A DNA stretch of 5,316 nucleotides from Clostridiales bacterium (GTDB taxonomy: Bacteria; Bacillota; Clostridia; Christensenellales; CAG-138), in contig SFEL01000041.1 in assembly GCA_004557245.1 (NCBI GenBank), positions 1 to 5,316 of the forward strand, read 5' to 3'. Below the pieces are notes generated by a model, which saw only the letters and a program-made list of their open reading frames with translations, did no database searches and was not told the origin of the DNA. Below are positions 4,856-5,316 of the stretch, in pieces (the stretch's first letter is position 1; each line of letters begins with the position of its first letter). A program made the position numbers and the translations under genes.

Positions 4856-5316
4856 ATGGCACAAAATGATAATATCCAACTGTTCGAAGACAAGCGTATT
4901 CGAACCGCATGGGATGAGGAAAAGGAAGAATGGTACTTTTCCGTCGTTGATGTGGTAGCTGTGCTGACTGATCAGCCAGATTATCAGGCAGCTCGTAACT
5001 ACTGGAAGGTAACGAAGAAACGCCTGAAGGATGTCCATTCCTTCGCCAAAGGCCGAGCCGTTCAAGCTGTGGCTGGCACAGGTCGGTCGGGAGCGTATCG
5101 AGGAAACCATCGACCCGGAGCTGACCATCGACCGGGCTTTGGAAACCTACCTCAAGAAGGGGTACAGCCGTGAGTGGATCAATCAGCGGCTGCAGGCTAT
5201 TCAAGTCCGCAAGGAGTTGACGGATGAATGGGATGCCCGCGGTGTGCAGAAAGGTGTAGAGTACGCCATCCTCACGGACGAGATTTCCCGAGCCTGGTCT
5301 GGCATGTCCACCCGGC
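4856..5316 (+). pseudogene. BRO-N/phage antirepressor-type protein, disrupted by an internal deletion and frameshift, 3' end outside window
   Basis: The first part, bases 4856-~5033, encodes about 59 residues of a BRO-N domain: NIQLFEDKRIRTAWDEEKEE, WYFSVVDVVAVLTDQPDY, ARNYWKVTKKRLKD. The matching continuation lies in a different frame from about 5034 to the window end: SIPSPKAEPFKLWLAQVGRE, then IDPELTIDRALETYLKKGYS and so on to SGMSTR. Related proteins, from memory, have some 40 further residues between RLKDE and QSIPSPKAEPF, which are absent here. The frame change means the net loss is 2 modulo 3 bases. Read straight through, translation leaves the domain at residue 59 and stops at 5171-5173 after a meaningless tail. 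BRO-N proteins bind DNA and act as antirepressors or regulators in prophages and mobile elements. The second part is well preserved, suggesting recent damage or an assembly error. Confidence 0.82.

Noticed and set aside
4610..5204. Overlapping minus-strand frames (4610-5128 and 4728-5204) opposite the phosphatase and BRO-N genes
   Set aside because: They are complements of coding sequence with recognised motifs on the + strand, and show no start signal or domain of their own.

Overview
The window looks like a piece of an integrated mobile or accessory region from a gut-type Clostridia bacterium (Oscillospiraceae/Lachnospiraceae-like). Every supported gene lies on the + strand. They are tightly packed, with ATGA- or TGATG-type start/stop overlaps and AGGAG-like ribosome binding sites, and the protein families are typical of conjugative elements and prophage-like islands in that group. 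The organism call is inference from protein style; no rRNA or housekeeping gene is present to prove it.

Left part (1-~955): the 3' portion of an ardA-type antirestriction gene, followed with a 4-base overlap by a conserved element-borne gene of unknown function. This is the usual cargo of Tn916/Tn1549-like conjugative elements. The second gene runs into recombinase sequence at about 950-960, so its last ~12-16 residues are an out-of-frame reading of that sequence and its natural C-terminus is missing.

Middle (~955-3814): three serine-recombinase-type reading frames in a row. The first keeps only the C-terminal ~166 residues and has lost its catalytic and DNA-binding domains at the left junction. 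The second (1455-2198) has the recombinase DNA-binding domain but begins after the point where the catalytic resolvase domain should be. The third (2195-3814) is a complete 539-residue large serine recombinase with catalytic Ser36, the SRxxR motif, a recombinase domain, a Cys4 zinc ribbon and a coiled-coil region. The three frames overlap by 1 and 4 bases and look translationally coupled. A 50-base near-perfect inverted repeat (3821-3870) lies just downstream; it may be a terminator or part of the element end.

Right part (3897-5316): a well-initiated gene for a DUF1016 N-terminal (YhcG-type) protein without its nuclease domain; a complete low-molecular-weight protein-tyrosine phosphatase of 151 residues; and a BRO-N/antirepressor-type gene broken by an internal deletion and frameshift, continuing beyond the window. 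The DUF1016 frame has no stop where its conserved part ends and stays open, out of frame, through the whole phosphatase gene. A perfect extended -10 sequence (TGGTATAAT) lies 35 bases upstream of the phosphatase start.

Overall this reads as a mosaic: a conjugative-element segment joined to a partly eroded three-recombinase module, followed by small accessory genes. The points most worth checking are the recombinase lacking its catalytic domain, the left junction, the DUF1016/phosphatase overlap and the palindrome after the recombinase.
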